A stretch of 64,000 nucleotides of DNA from Marsupella aquatica (lineage: Eukaryota; Marchantiophyta): NCBI GenBank assembly GCA_973895155.1, contig OZ316892.1:26722001-26786000 (forward strand), given 5' to 3'. The notes below the pieces were generated by a model. That model was not told the origin of the DNA. It was given only the letters and a program-made list of their open reading frames with translations, and did no database searches. The position numbers were made by a program, and so were the translations under genes. Shown here piece by piece: positions 46,562 to 58,900 of this stretch; within the stretch, counting starts at the first letter, position 1, and every line of letters begins with the position of its first letter.

Positions 46562-47679
46562 CTATCCTCGACCCTCAGCAAATTCCAGCATTTATCAACG
46601 CAGCATTCAGTGTAGCTAGAGAGAAAAAATATTGTGTACTTACTGAAGTCTGGGCAAGCGATCTGCTTTTGCATAATAAGACAAACCAATTGTACCCTCA
46701 GTGTGTACAAAGTGAAATAAAATTCACGAACTTCCTTGTCGCTTACACTAGTTATGGGCACCACCGTATCCTTCGTATCAATCATGTCTATCGGAGCTGA
46801 TATCCTGTCTACAAAGGGTTCCATCGATGATTCTCACGGACAAGTTGATGTAAATAACTTTACTAGCCATCCGAGACCCGCTGAAGATAATAGAATGTAT
46901 TTCAGAGGGCACGCCCACTCAGCTCTTCTGTAGATTAATTATGCCTTCTTGAGAATGAGGATCGCTTATCAATCTGAGACCGTTTCAGTCAATTGCAAGA
47001 CAGTGGGTGACAGGTCTAGAGGATCTACAGCTTGTTCCTTGTCATGAAATTAAATCAAAGAGTCGTTGAAATTCTAATCTAATCAAAGATAATAGTAGCC
47101 TAGTTTCCAAAATTAAGAACGAAAGACAAGATTGAGGCTTCCCAATGTGGATCGAGCTAATCAACATTGGTAGTAGATTAACATCAACTGAAAGTCAATG
47201 TAGTCATTGGCTGGGTTGTAGAGCAGGTCAATGGGGTAAGGCAAATCTTTGGTTTGAAACCTGCTGGTGCAATTTACTTTTAATGTACAGTCATCCATCT
47301 CACCAAAAACTAAGGGGGTTCCTCCTAAATTAAAACCTTAGGTACACAAACAGAAAAGTCAGAGATTCAAGCTTGTAGGGACCTTGTAGGGACACAAGGC
47401 CCCTACAAACATCCCAACAACAGAATGCATCTTGACGCGTCTCTCATCCTCTCAGAAATGCATTATTGGAGACCAATGACCAAAACAATAAATTGTTATA
47501 AGAAGACAGAACTAATTCTCTATTTCTCCTTGGCTTGATCTTCTTTGGCTACCATGCGAACTCTGTCATCCTTGTTGTTGTGTTTGGTAACCTCCCAACT
47601 TTGTATTGCAACACATTTTCAAGAAGATAGTAAATAATATTCTAAACGAGCTCAATACCCGTGCTTGCACAATTTAAGA
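46562..47679. other. Intergenic DNA, no recognisable gene
   Basis: A 126-codon minus frame (46444-46824) spans the palindrome but resembles nothing known. A GGTTTGAAACC at 47251-47261 resembles a Pol III B box, but no convincing tRNA or SINE surrounds it. Confidence 0.4.
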
Positions 47680-48125
47680 TGTCTTGATGCCCAAGATGTC
47701 GTTAAGAGAAATGATGTCATGTCGTGATGTCGTTGAGACAAAAGATGTCATTACACCCAAGATGCCGTTAAGAGAAGAGATCTTGTTAAATATGAAGTTG
47801 TTAAGTACAAAATGGTCCATAGTAAAGTGTCTGATATTTGTTAGTCATACATGTTGTCAAGTCTCCATTGCACAAAAGATATTGTTGCGTATATACGTCG
47901 TTGCATTTACAATATTGTTGAGTAAAATATGTGATTGCTCAAAAGATGTCGTTGCGCAAAAGATGTACTTTACTAAAAGATATCATTTGGCAAAAGACGT
48001 CAATGCATAATAGATGATGTTGTGCTAAAGATGTAGTTGAAAAATATCATGGTGCAAAATATATCTTTGTTAGAAAGATCTCATTGAGTAAAAAAAATTG
48101 TTGAGTGAAAGATGTCATGACACAA
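47680..48125. repeat. Degenerate minisatellite built on AAAGATGTCGTTG
   Basis: The motif (A)AAGATGTC-(G/A)TTG recurs more than fifteen times over about 445 bp with roughly 17-20 bp spacing and variable linkers, for example near 47695, 47745, 47870, 47940, 47955, 48015 and 48105. No protein frame follows the period. Confidence 0.65.
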
Positions 48126-49805
48126 AGAGAGTTGACAACCACCACCAAAGTACAACAAAATGAGAATTTATTTTTTAATTGTTTTTATAATTTATATCTT
48201 TTAAAACCTTCCTTCTTTTTCACTATTTTTCTTGTCTTGTCTTTGTCTCATTGATTAGATTGTGCACTGTTTTCTTGATTATATACTAAATGTTTGTCAT
48301 TAAACTCCTCTCATGATACGATGCAGCAGTTCCTTTGCATGGATGATACGGGATGGGGCTAGTATGGCATGGATGGTAGAGGGAAGAGCACTTTGTATGT
48401 ATGATTGGCATGGATGGTAGAGGGAGGAGCATGGATGGTAAAGGGAAGACTTTGTACTTTTCTTGCTTGGAAAAACATGTTCACACAAAACATAATTAAT
48501 TTCTCTTATTCCTTTCTCTTTTTATAGCTCCCTTTTCTTTCACTCAAAAAGCCTCTCCAAATTTGAATGAAGACCACTGCAAAAAATGGCGCAACTTTGT
48601 ATTATAGGAGTTAATTATTCTACTTGGATATGGGTTCCAGTGTGGACATCCCATCACAATTGATTCCCTTGATCCCTTCATTAGTTTAGTCGACCTCGAA
48701 GTACTCAGATCCAAACACAGACTCAAATGCAAATAGAATAACTTAATGATTTAAAAATAATAATTGGGTTGATCAGAGTGACATAATATATCGTGTAAAC
48801 TAAGTCACATATTGATGTTAGTACAATCATGAGTAGGCTTTAACCTCCTATGCCTATATGTACAGTTGTGTAGATGGAGAACCTGAGTCCTGGGATTACT
48901 CAACCACTATAGATTTAATTTAGATTAGATGAGATATATGTGCCCACACTCCAGTCCTGGAACTGGTCACTCATATCTACTGTAGATGTACGCCCAAAGT
49001 ATTGAGATAGTCAACCAAAGTCCTCTGATTCTCAACCACTGGGGAGTACAGTAATGAGTGATAACGAGGTAAGAGATATGTAGTTGATCATATTGCGAGG
49101 TTCAACTGAGGGTGGCTAACTTGGAGGGTGTGGGGGCCATGTTTTTTTTTTCTTCTTCTCTCCCCTCAGATTAATCTGGCGCATATCATGAGTGGAAATG
49201 AATACAATTGGTTTTACAAGAACTTGGGGGCCACTGAAATTGACATTGCCTCCAATATGTAAATTCATCTTTACTTTAATATTAGAACGAGATTACATAC
49301 AATCCTTACTTAATTTTATATTACAACAAGATCTCAGTCCCCAGGGGACAAATAAATACTATAGTACTCAAAGACTTGACAGAGTGTCAGGTCAAAGGCT
49401 AAACAAGGGCAGGGATTTGACCACCTAAGTATATAGTTGGCCTAAGTACCTCAACAAGTGGTCAACAAGTGTGACACCTCAACAAGTGGTCCTAATGTGA
49501 CACCCTGCGTGACACCCATCCTGCTGAACATTATAGTGGAAAATATGTCAGGCAGCAACATATTAGGTCCCAAATTCCAAATACTGTTTCAGGTCTACAG
49601 CTCCTGGAAACCCATTTATTACAACCCCTTGGGACCCCACCTTGTTGTCTGCTGAGTGTTCCATTTAGGGGATAAGAGAGACTTTATACCGTCATAGGCA
49701 AGAAAAAATCCTTGAAGATTTGGCCCTCATGTCTTGATATAAGGGGACCATTTAGGAAATTGAGATTCATTTAGCAAGGTACAATTCTACTTCACACTAA
49801 ACTAA
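48126..49805. other. Intergenic DNA, no recognisable gene
   Basis: AT-rich. Short repeats of GCATGGATGGTAGAGGGA occur around 48366-48445. No gene was recognised. Confidence 0.4.
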
Positions 49806-50140
49806 CTACACTGTCCACCACAATTAGTGTTAGTCACACCCCGAGTCACACTTATTGGGTTAGCCCTTCAAATTTTAGGTCTCACATATAATAGTGTGAG
49901 TCACATTAGTTTAGGTGTCACACTAATTCCAGTTCACTGCACACACAGTCAGAGAATAGAGTCATAAAACTGAGACCCAAGTGGACTCTCAATTCAATAC
50001 AAAGAAAACAATGTGACTTAATATACTTAATTAGTGTGATTAGGGCTAGAAAACAATTGTTTACATCATTTTGTGTGAGTCACTCTAATTTTGGTGTCAC
50101 ACTAATCATATACTAACTCTATTTACAGTGGACAGTGTAG
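49806..50140. mobile_element. 335-bp MITE with TAA target duplication
   Basis: The 13-bp terminal inverted repeats CTACACTGTCCAC (49806-49818) and GTGGACAGTGTAG (50128-50140) are perfect and are flanked on both sides by TAA (49803-49805 and 50141-50143). A TWA duplication points to the PIF/Harbinger (Tourist) superfamily. The interior is rich in TCACAC-TAATT motifs and non-coding. A diverged relative starts at about 50967. Confidence 0.75.
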
Positions 50141-50966
50141 TAAATCACAAAATGAATTTACTCCATGCCTATTGTGTAGAGTGAAACCTCTACTGTAGAA
50201 CTTTGACTGGGCTGAGGAACTAGGGGAGTGAGACTCCTGTCAGGATCCTTCCAAATATTAACAATTTATGATGCAAAAAATTTGAGCAGTTAGGCTAGTT
50301 GGTCTACTAAATAATCTTTCCTGGCTGCCCCCCCCCCCCCCCCCCAGAGCAACCTTTCCCAGGTCCCTGCCTTGGAATTAGGGAGTGTGACCTTAACAAA
50401 GGGAAGTTTTGAAAGAAAATGAGAAATTTGCCACACAAGGAGGTTCAATAGAACTGTATAGTCAGGACTGAGCACTAATGAGGGTTGACTGTGTAGGCTC
50501 GCTCCTCCGTCCCAAGCCACTGTTGGCTGGTTGCCATAGTCCTACCACAGAATTGTTCTTCATCATCATCTCTTGCTCAGAGTACCCAGCTGAGTACTGC
50601 GTAGGGCAGCTATATATCACACTGCCAAAAAGGCAGGAACACCAAACCAGGAGACATGGTCCCAAAGGCGAAAGAACCCAATAAAGGGCGGGGAAGGGAA
50701 AGACCCCAAGAGGACCAAAGAGGCCCAACAAGTCAAGGAGTAACCCAGAAAAACCAAAAGACTACAAAGCAAACAACAAACCAAAAACCCTATTGGGCGG
50801 TAAACTGAAAAGCCTCCTGCTTGGCAATAGAAATGTTTTGAAGCATGGAGGGGTTCAATTTCCATGCACAGTTACTTTACATTTGCATTGCCAATAGTAA
50901 TTTATGATTTAGTTCAGGTGTCTCTGACATTGCCTTATTTTTTCTCACTTGTTTTTCTTACAAGCT

Positions 50967-51120
50967 CTACACTGTTCACCACAATTTGTCTTGGTAATAA
51001 TATTTGTGTAGCCTAAATTTATGGGGCTTACTCTTCAATTAACAATACTAATTTTAATTACAGACAACCCCTAATAGTGTATGCATTTAATAAAATTGTG
51101 GAATACTAATTCCAGTTTTT
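50967..51120. mobile_element. Partial relative of the 335-bp MITE
   Basis: CTACACTGTTCACCACAATT resembles the left end of the MITE at 49806, and ATACTAATTCCAGTTTTTGCA at 51103-51123 resembles its interior. No matching right terminus was found, so the extent is approximate. Confidence 0.45.
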
Positions 51121-51528
51121 GCATGACGCTACTTGGAGAGTAAAGATAGAAATGGCATTGCTCTCTCACCTCAAACAGCCCACCAAAACACATACCTTGG
51201 GTGGGGGAGAGATCGGCACTCCTCCTGAGGCATGCAACCATATATGAGGTCACCACCTTTTGTTAGGCAAGCCAATGGGCAGTAGTTTGTGACAAGGTAA
51301 CAATAAATACACCTACATTGTTCTAATACTTATTTTCCTATCTTGACTTTTTTTGTGACATACCATGCAACCTTTCCATGTGTGCCCAACAGAGTCTGAA
51401 ATGTTGAACTATGACGTCATTCTCTATGATAAGATCATGACTTATCCCAGGCACACATAGTCAACACACTCTTCTCCCAGGCTACATCCACACAAACATG
51501 AAAACTTTACTTAAGAGTAGTCTCCACA

Positions 51529-51531
<3 letters not shown>

Positions 51532-51571
<40 letters not shown>
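51532..51571. repeat. (TC)20 microsatellite
   Basis: An uninterrupted 40-bp TC dinucleotide run. Confidence 0.95.
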
Positions 51572-51575
<4 letters not shown>

Positions 51576-53920
51576 CACTTAGTTACAATGAGCAAGTATC
51601 ATCATACTAGTGGCTTACATTAGCCCTGGTATATGCAAGGTCACATACAACTAGCCTAACCTTAGCTAAGTATCTAACTGTGGTTATGTTAGTCTAATTG
51701 TTGTAACCTATGAGTCACAAGACTAGGAGCAATCCCTAACATGAAATTTTTCCGCAATTGGGTCTCTTTTATTCTCTTGATTGGCTTAAGAAATGTCTTT
51801 ATGGTGGGAAGCCTCCTTGGTCATTGGATTATCATTCAATGATGATATGGTATGGTGTACACACTTTTTCCCCATGCCGAACCCATCGCTCTCCCCGCAG
51901 ATGTGCACTGACTCCTGAAATTCACTTGTCAGGTTGAGTTGCCGACTCCCCACAATGACCAATTGCCTGACCATTTCACATATGCCGTATCATTTGTGCT
52001 CAACATTACTTACTATCAATAATACTGTGCAACAAACCGGCGTTGACTTGGACTAGTTAAAAAATATAACTTACTCTAAAACAACCAAAGAACTGAAATG
52101 AATCATATATATATATATATATATATCATGGTGCAAAACAAGACACTAAAAACACCAAAAAGGGAGATAAAATACAAGGACTGAACCAGTTGTGGGAACA
52201 CTATTTTTTAATCATCATGAGAATTTCCAGTAATCACACTAAGTAACTGATGTCTATCCTTGACAACTAAAAGTGATATTTATCACACAAAGATTCTGAG
52301 TATCACACTAATTTATGTCTATGCTCGACAATTAAAAGTGAATTTGTGTCACAACTCCTAAGCTGGAGTCACCACCCAAAGATAGGAAACCTAGTAAAGG
52401 GGAGAATGTTTGAGGATTAAAAGTAACACTATACAACTGAGGTAGAAGTATCAGAGTACCTTACTGTTGGGTTTGTTTTCGGATTAAAAGTGAAAGGATA
52501 CAACTAAGGGCGGTTGTGATTCCATAGAACAAAGACAGAATGTGTAAGAACACGAGTGCATACACGAAAGAGCTAGGAAAAGCAGTATTCTGCAGATGAA
52601 CTGCAACTCCCCCAAAGGCCAAAGATAAAGGGCACTATCAACCCTGCAACCAGGAGACCCCGAGCCAGGGCGCGACAGAGAATTCAAACCAAAACAAAGC
52701 ACATCGCCCTTGCTTCTCATTGTGGCAAGTGGCAAGTGCAAAAGATGGAGTGTGAACCGCAGGCTAAAATGAAAATGTAACAAGCTAAAAAACTGCAGCA
52801 AAAGTAAAAACACAACAGCCTAGATCTAGAAGGAGAATGATGAGAGGAACCCGGTGAGGAACCAGACATCAGATCCGGTCCAGCACAAAAGAGAAAAGGG
52901 CATTCCCTGTCAGAGAGGTCCATGAGGACGGTTCTCAAGAAGCTTGAATCGGCTTGAATTAACCTTTTGTAAACTGAAATGCACTTGTATCTCCCCAATG
53001 GATGACCTTGATCACATCTTCGAGACCAAAAAAAACTTGAAACTTGAAACTGCCACCAAGGCCATGTGGTGCCACCCTATAGCCCAACTATGCACCAAAC
53101 TGAAAAGCCTGGTGGTGCTCCAGAGTAAACCGTCCTCATATAGCATGCTCATCCTGAAACATTCTTCATTTTTTAGTGATATACAGGTGTTCTAATTAAA
53201 ATATAAACAGGACATTGACTAGAAAGACATACACGGTATGATATTGAAACTTGTGCACATAAGGTACAAAATTAATCCGTGGACCCCCATGTTCATCCAA
53301 GGAATGTGTGTTTGATGAAGTGAAATCAATTTTCAACAAGACGGTAATCGCCCGGGTAATCGACGGTTTTGAGTTTCCCGATGGTCTTGGTGTGTGCTCG
53401 TACAAAAGAAAAGTAACGCTCAAAAGATAGAGGAGATTTATCAACGGAAGGTTGAATATGGAGGAATTGAGTTTTTTGACGGTTTTTGCTTACACATTAT
53501 AGAAATCGTGTTTCTATCATTCATGATTGATCGTTTGTGAGTTACATTGAGCATTACCGCCACAAGACAGCCCGGAGGACAACACTTAGCTATTGGCAAA
53601 AGAGCGCTTGTCGATTCGATGGGAAGAACACACAAAACAAACAAGTCATCGCTTCACATGAAGGATTTGTAGTTTTTTTTATTTAAGAAAGCTATGGTGT
53701 AAGAGGTAGACCAATGATTGTTTCTTTGACATAGAGGCTGCATTTGGTGTCAACCTATGTTCAGAGTGAGCTTCAGTTGAAGACTAGAGGAATGCAAACA
53801 ATTCAAGCCGGGAAGCAAGCATTGTGGACAAGGGATGGCGACGTAATCAAAGAAATCAATTTTCAACGGCTAAGTTTGTGACGGTGATGAGATTGTGATA
53901 TCTTTTAATCGAGAAAAGGC

Positions 53921-54340
53921 TTTCCAATGAGCCTCAGATTGACAAATTTTGTCAAGTTCCAAATGAGTTTTTGAATTCTTTGCCTTTCCAATGAGTGAGT
54001 ATAAGAAATATTGATCATGAGGTTTTCAATCTCTCTAGCTTTCTAATGTGTGACATTGAGATTATTTGTCAAGAATTACAGAGATCATGAGTATCTGAAT
54101 TTCTCTAGCTTTCCAATGAACCTAACATTGATAGATTTTGTCAAGTACTAAGGAGATGATGAGTTTTTAGTTTTACTTTAGTTTTCCAATGAGTGTGACA
54201 TTGAGAGATTTTATCAAGACAATACTAAAGAGGTCACGAGTTTCTAAATCTTGATCTTGAGTTTTCCAATGAATCAAACATTGACAGATTTTATCAAGTA
54301 CTAAGGAGATTGATTATTTAGTTTTACAATGTGAAGCCAA
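53921..54340. repeat. Five tandem units each with a TTGACA...TGTCAA dyad
   Basis: Units of about 70-117 bp combine TTTCCAATGA with a dyad. The first is TTGACAAATTTTGTCAA (53939-53955), and variants start at 54056, 54127, 54201 and 54281. The array lies inside the TIR element. Confidence 0.75.
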
Positions 54341-54550
54341 AGGGGTTTTAACTATGTACATTTCTATTGGTTGGTTTTTCAAGCTTGCAAACAATTAAAA
54401 ATACAAGCATTTTGATATAAAACACTGATATATCTTTGACAAACATCAAAATGGTAACTTTATTTTACTAAATGACATACTCCCTTTGTATTTTGGTTTT
54501 TTTTACATTCAATATTTACGGCATGGCGCCCCAAAAATTACATTGCTTTT

Positions 54551-54611
54551 GCCACAAACAGGAATGTGCACGTTTGGTATTGTTAAAAGTATGATCATTC
54601 CTGTTTGTGGC
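54551..54611. repeat. Hairpin with perfect 16-bp arms
   Basis: GCCACAAACAGGAATG (54551-54566) and its exact reverse complement (54596-54611) are separated by 29 bp, about 70 bp from the right end of the TIR element. Confidence 0.85.
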
Positions 54612-55140
54612 TGGTTGTGATGATGTGGTGCAACCTCGTGACAGGGAATTTGCAAGAGACCTCTCATGGGGGTCCGTAAATAAAAGTACACATGTAAACA
54701 AAAATAATAATGAACAGGAAAGTTTAAGTTTATGGTATTGGGATGTGCACATAATCTACATGAGTAGAGATACTTATGTACTTACTTTAGGTAATGACCT
54801 CAAAATAATTAAAACCATAACTTTAGGATACAAAACCATGAGTAGTACGTAAAGACATAAGGTGTGCATATTATTTAGATCATTTCTTCTGTACTCCTGA
54901 GAATCGGGGCTAGAAATTCAACGAGCTTTGTTACAGGGTAGATGATCTTAAAATATAACAAAGATTTTTTTAAAAGTAGATCTTAAAATATAGCAAAGAT
55001 TTAAAAAAAATAGAGGGGTGCCAGGATAAATTGGAAATCTAAACTATACAAGGGATGCACCTTGGTGAGACACATTGAAGTAAAAATGCATAACAAAAGA
55101 AGTTTGAATAAGACAAAATATTGAAAGTTGCATTCACCAT

Positions 55141-55685
55141 ATATAGCATCTTGAAATCCTGATAAAAGATGCACAAAAACGAAATTGACTGGAAAGGACA
55201 CTTATTAGACTCAAGAAAAGGGAGAAAACAAAGATGGAACCACTTGTGGGATCCATAACTTACAAAACAAAAACATTATCACCGCTTGGGTTTCCACTGG
55301 TCAAGAATATTTCGTGTATCACGCTAACCCATGACTATATAATTATAACAAATACAATGGGGAATGATTGAGGGACTAAAAGTGATAGGGACAAGTATTA
55401 GAGTAGCTGATGTCAATGTTTGAGTATTAAAAAATGATAGGATTCAACTGAGGGATGAGCACAGTTCTCAAGAAGCTTTGGCCCACATTCCCACACTGCA
55501 TTTGACTCTTTCTCTTGGATGATGCAGTTGTGAATTAGTGCCCACCTTCTTGGCACTGTAGCTTATTAAGAAGCAGTATCTGGTCAAAGCCTTTCTGCTT
55601 CTCGATCGAGATTTTGGAAGGATTGTTCTCTCAGATCGGTGATTTAGATGCTGGGTAACTTCAGTATTAGCGCGAGAGATCTTTA
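55141..55685. other. Upstream flank of the AUX/LAX-like gene
   Basis: Old repeat-derived sequence up to about 55470, then non-repetitive DNA with no recognised TATA box. Confidence 0.4.
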
Positions 55686-55953
55686 TTGTACATCACTGAT
55701 GATTCCTGAAGAGAGAGGGAGAGTAGTTGTACGTCACTGATGAATTCCTTAAGAGACGGAGAGAGAGAGGGATTAATTGTCCATCACTGATGAATTCGTG
55801 AAGAGACTGAGAGAGAGATCAATTAATTTCACTGATGAATGCGTGAAGAGACGGGGAGAGCGAGCGATCGAGGTCGAGGGATTAATTGTACATCACTGAT
55901 AAATTACACATCACTGATAAATTACACAGAGAGAGGGAGAGAGAGAGAGAGAG
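55686..55953 (+). promoter_or_regulatory. GA-rich repeated leader of the AUX/LAX-like gene
   Basis: Four to five imperfect units combine GTACATCACTGATGAATTC, GTGAAGAGACGGAGAGAGAG and ATTAAT, ending in a pure GA run that abuts the start ATG at 55954. GA runs in plant leaders and promoters are binding sites for BBR/BPC (GAGA-binding) factors; function here is inference. The in-frame position of the transcription start is not visible. Confidence 0.5.
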
Positions 55954-58900
55954 ATGACAGTCGTCAATGGACATGCGCAGGAGGCAGCTTCCAACGGTGT
56001 CCATCACTCCGGAAAATACACAGGAGGAGGACAGGAGCATTACTGGACGAGTGGACTGAAGAAACTGGTGCTCAAGACTGGCCTCTTTGGCCATAGCGAT
56101 GGGAGCTTCGACGCCTGGCTCACTGCTTGTGCCGCACAGGTCTCACCATAATTCATATACTGACGAACTGAAGAACTGAAAATTGACCCAGGCTTCTCTC
56201 TGAGTTGTCCAATGTCTTCTGCTGTCTTCTACGCGTTGCTTAGTTTGAGATGTCACCAACATATATAACTGAGATCAGGCTGAAACATTTGAACTTCTAC
56301 GATCTTACATCTGAGAGATTTTGTACGAATAAAACACTCAGCTCGTGGCTGATGAGAAAGGCATCACTGACACGTACCATTGAATTCGTTTTGCTGAAGA
56401 AGTTCAAACAGAATCAAGTGGCCATTGTCTATGCGCTCCCTGGCTGTGCCGCAGCTGGCCTGACTGAAAGAATTATTTTCAATGCATTACCATTGCTCGA
56501 ATGTATAGCTCACTGGGAGTTCTTGTCTCTGCGTAGATTGGGCAAGTGGTTCTAACTGTCCCGACCACACTGGCTCAAATGGGATATGCGTGGGGCGTGG
56601 TATCGCTAATTGCATACGGCCTCGCGGGTTGGTGGATGTGCTACATTTTATCATGGATGTTCTTTGAGTTCAAAGCAAAACTTGAAAATCAACAAAGCCC
56701 TCCTAAGGAGAAACGTGTTCTTCAGGTAACATATCGATCATGGAAACCAACCTTCGCCAATTTGGGTCCAGAAACACTAGCGCGAGAGAGAAGTTCGAGT
56801 TTCTCATTGCGTCCTGGTGGAAGTCTCTGCAAAATGTCAAGCTCGTACCAGCTCGATCTAAGGTCTCTCTGTTGTGCGTTCATACCGTGGGAAGGTTGGA
56901 CGTACAATATGAACTGACCCTTGATTTTCTTTGTTAAGAGAGTTTTGTCGCAGAAAGTGTTGGTGCATGTTACTGTATGTGATTGAAGTCGCCGTTTGCG
57001 TGCAGTATTATGACGTAATTCGAGGAATGGCGGGAAGGCCCCTAGGATATATCACGTTCTGCTTCATCATGCTGTCTCTCTTTTTGGCGGGCGTCATCCA
57101 GTTAGTTTCATCGGCCAGGTCCTTGTTACACCCTTCCCCAGCTGAAATTATGTTTGCTTGGTTTAGAATTGGCTTTGGCATTCCGCAGAGTCAGTCCAGC
57201 CAAGCGACAAACACGCTAGCTATCATCTTGAGGAAATTTGAAGCTGACAAAGGGATTTCAATTTTTGGTTCAGTAATGTGTACTACGCCAACGATCACTT
57301 GAACAAGCGGCAATGGACTTTTGTGGCTGGGGCCATCTCCATGCTAAGCATCTTTCTCCCGAATTTCCTCCACTTTCGAGGAATCTCGTTCCTCGGAGTA
57401 GCCACCACGACAATTGCGGCTTTGTACCTCGTCATTGCTGCTTTCAGTCATGGCCAGGTGCTCTCTCACTCTCTCAATCAGTCGTGCCCTTTGCTGGAGT
57501 TGAGCAATCAGTTTCCCAATCTGTCCCTTACAAGTTACCAGAAATGTGCATTAATTCATCGTTTGGATTTGCTTCCAAGTGTCTGCATGATGAAAGAATA
57601 ACACGGCGCAAGCCCTACTAATAACTCTTTTTTGTGGATGTTTGTGTCAGCGTGGCATCATAACCCACACTGGCCCCAAGGGAAATCAGCTATTTTTCAC
57701 CGGCATGACAAACTGCATCTTTGTCTGGGGTGGGCATGGTATCACCATGTAAGTAGGTTCTAATTCTTTGACGACAACTTACCGTGAGTTTCTTGCTCGT
57801 CAATGTCCTCGAGGTAATTTGAACCATGATGTCGAGCATCAAAGCTCTTGGATCATGTCGAGAAATCAGGAATTCTATAAAATCTCAGTAACAGTTTTCC
57901 CTCTTCAAGAATCTCCCGATCAAACGTACTGAAGGCAAGATTGTGATGCCATTTTCTCTGCAGAGAAATACTAGACGCGATGAAACGCCCCCAGAGATTC
58001 AAGTTCCTGTATCTTGGGGTTGTAGTATACAGTCTAGCGGTCATACTTCCCAGTAGCATAGCTATATACTGGGCCTACGGTGATAAGTTGCTCACCCGAG
58101 GAAACGCTTTTGCTGTTTTACCACCAAGCGGCTGGCGTACCTTCGCCATATCGTGTATGATTTTGCATCAGGTACTTGCTCTTCCCCTATCTGTTGACTC
58201 ACATTCCATACCAGGAGGCTTTTTCACACTTCATCTTTGATTGAACAGAAAACAATTGTAAACGATTGGGTACTATTTACTCAGCTAAAATTGCCCTTTC
58301 AGGACACATGCAGCATAAAGCTCTGTAGAAAGACGCTTCTGTCAGCAGTTTGATGCACAACATGCATTCGGGCACGTCATGACATTGGACCGGGTCAATT
58401 TATACCCTGAAATGAAACTCACATTATTCTGAGTGACTGGCAGATGAGCATACAGTTCCAAGGCAAACCCTCCCCTGATTAATTACACTTGCCTCATTTG
58501 AACCATCCATAATGCAAACCCTCGGTCGAGAGTCAGTAATTTGCATGATTCCCCCACAGTGGTAGCCAACGAGTAAGGCTCTGTTTCTAGAGTCTGGGTG
58601 GACTCGTAGAGTGAACCATAAGTTTTCTCATCTTGTATTCAGACAGCTCTCTTCTTCAGGGACCATTCATGAGATGAGGACTGCACTTGGAGCATGCCCT
58701 CATGACCCTCGGCCGAGAGCTTTTTTTATTAATAGTTATCCAATAACTTTGAAATGGGATCTCCTAAGTATGAATTTAAAGGATGACCAATAGATTGACG
58801 AGTGAATGGAAGATTGTCGAAAATCGTTGAATCTTACTCAAATCTGCTCATTGAGAATCGTTTCAGTCCATGTGATTGAGCAGACAGAGCTTTGAAACGA

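Larger units (their letters stand above)
50141..53156. other. Intergenic DNA with simple repeats
   Basis: Includes a C-homopolymer at about 50329-50345, (TC)20 at 51532-51571 and (AT)11 at 52105-52126. The stretch 52140-52500 shares phrases (AACCAGTTGTGGGA, TATCACACTAA, GGATTAAAAGT) with 55195-55470, so both probably belong to one old repeat family. No gene was recognised. Confidence 0.45.
53276..54680. mobile_element. 1405-bp non-coding TIR element (PIF/Harbinger-like)
   Basis: The boundaries come from an empty-site comparison. Removing 53276-54680 and one TAA restores the sequence seen in the unsplit repeat at 13505-14020. TAA is duplicated at 53273-53275 and 54681-54683. The ends match as imperfect inverted repeats at 12 of 16 positions, with a perfect GGACCCCCATG core (start TCCGTGGACCCCC; end GGGGGTCCGTAAA). 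No transposase frame is present. The interior holds five tandem units at 53921-54340 and a 16-bp-arm hairpin at 54551-54611. A TWA duplication suggests PIF/Harbinger; the family itself is not one I recognise. Confidence 0.75.
53157..55140 (-). repeat. Dispersed repeat family, copy split by an insertion
   Basis: 53157-53275 and 54681-55140 together are the reverse complement of 13505-14020. The break falls at GGTACAAAATTAA|TAAAAGTACACATG, where the other copy reads the equivalent of GGTACAAGAATAAAAGTAC without interruption. The halves carry independent substitutions, so the repeat is old. Confidence 0.75.

Noticed and set aside
47205-47275. tRNA or SINE-like sequence with GGTTTGAAACC
   Set aside because: No A box at the right distance and no cloverleaf arms could be formed by eye.
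53441-53644. Possible transposase remnant in the 1405-bp TIR element
   Set aside because: The 67-codon minus frame has no DDE-type motif and no continuation in other frames.
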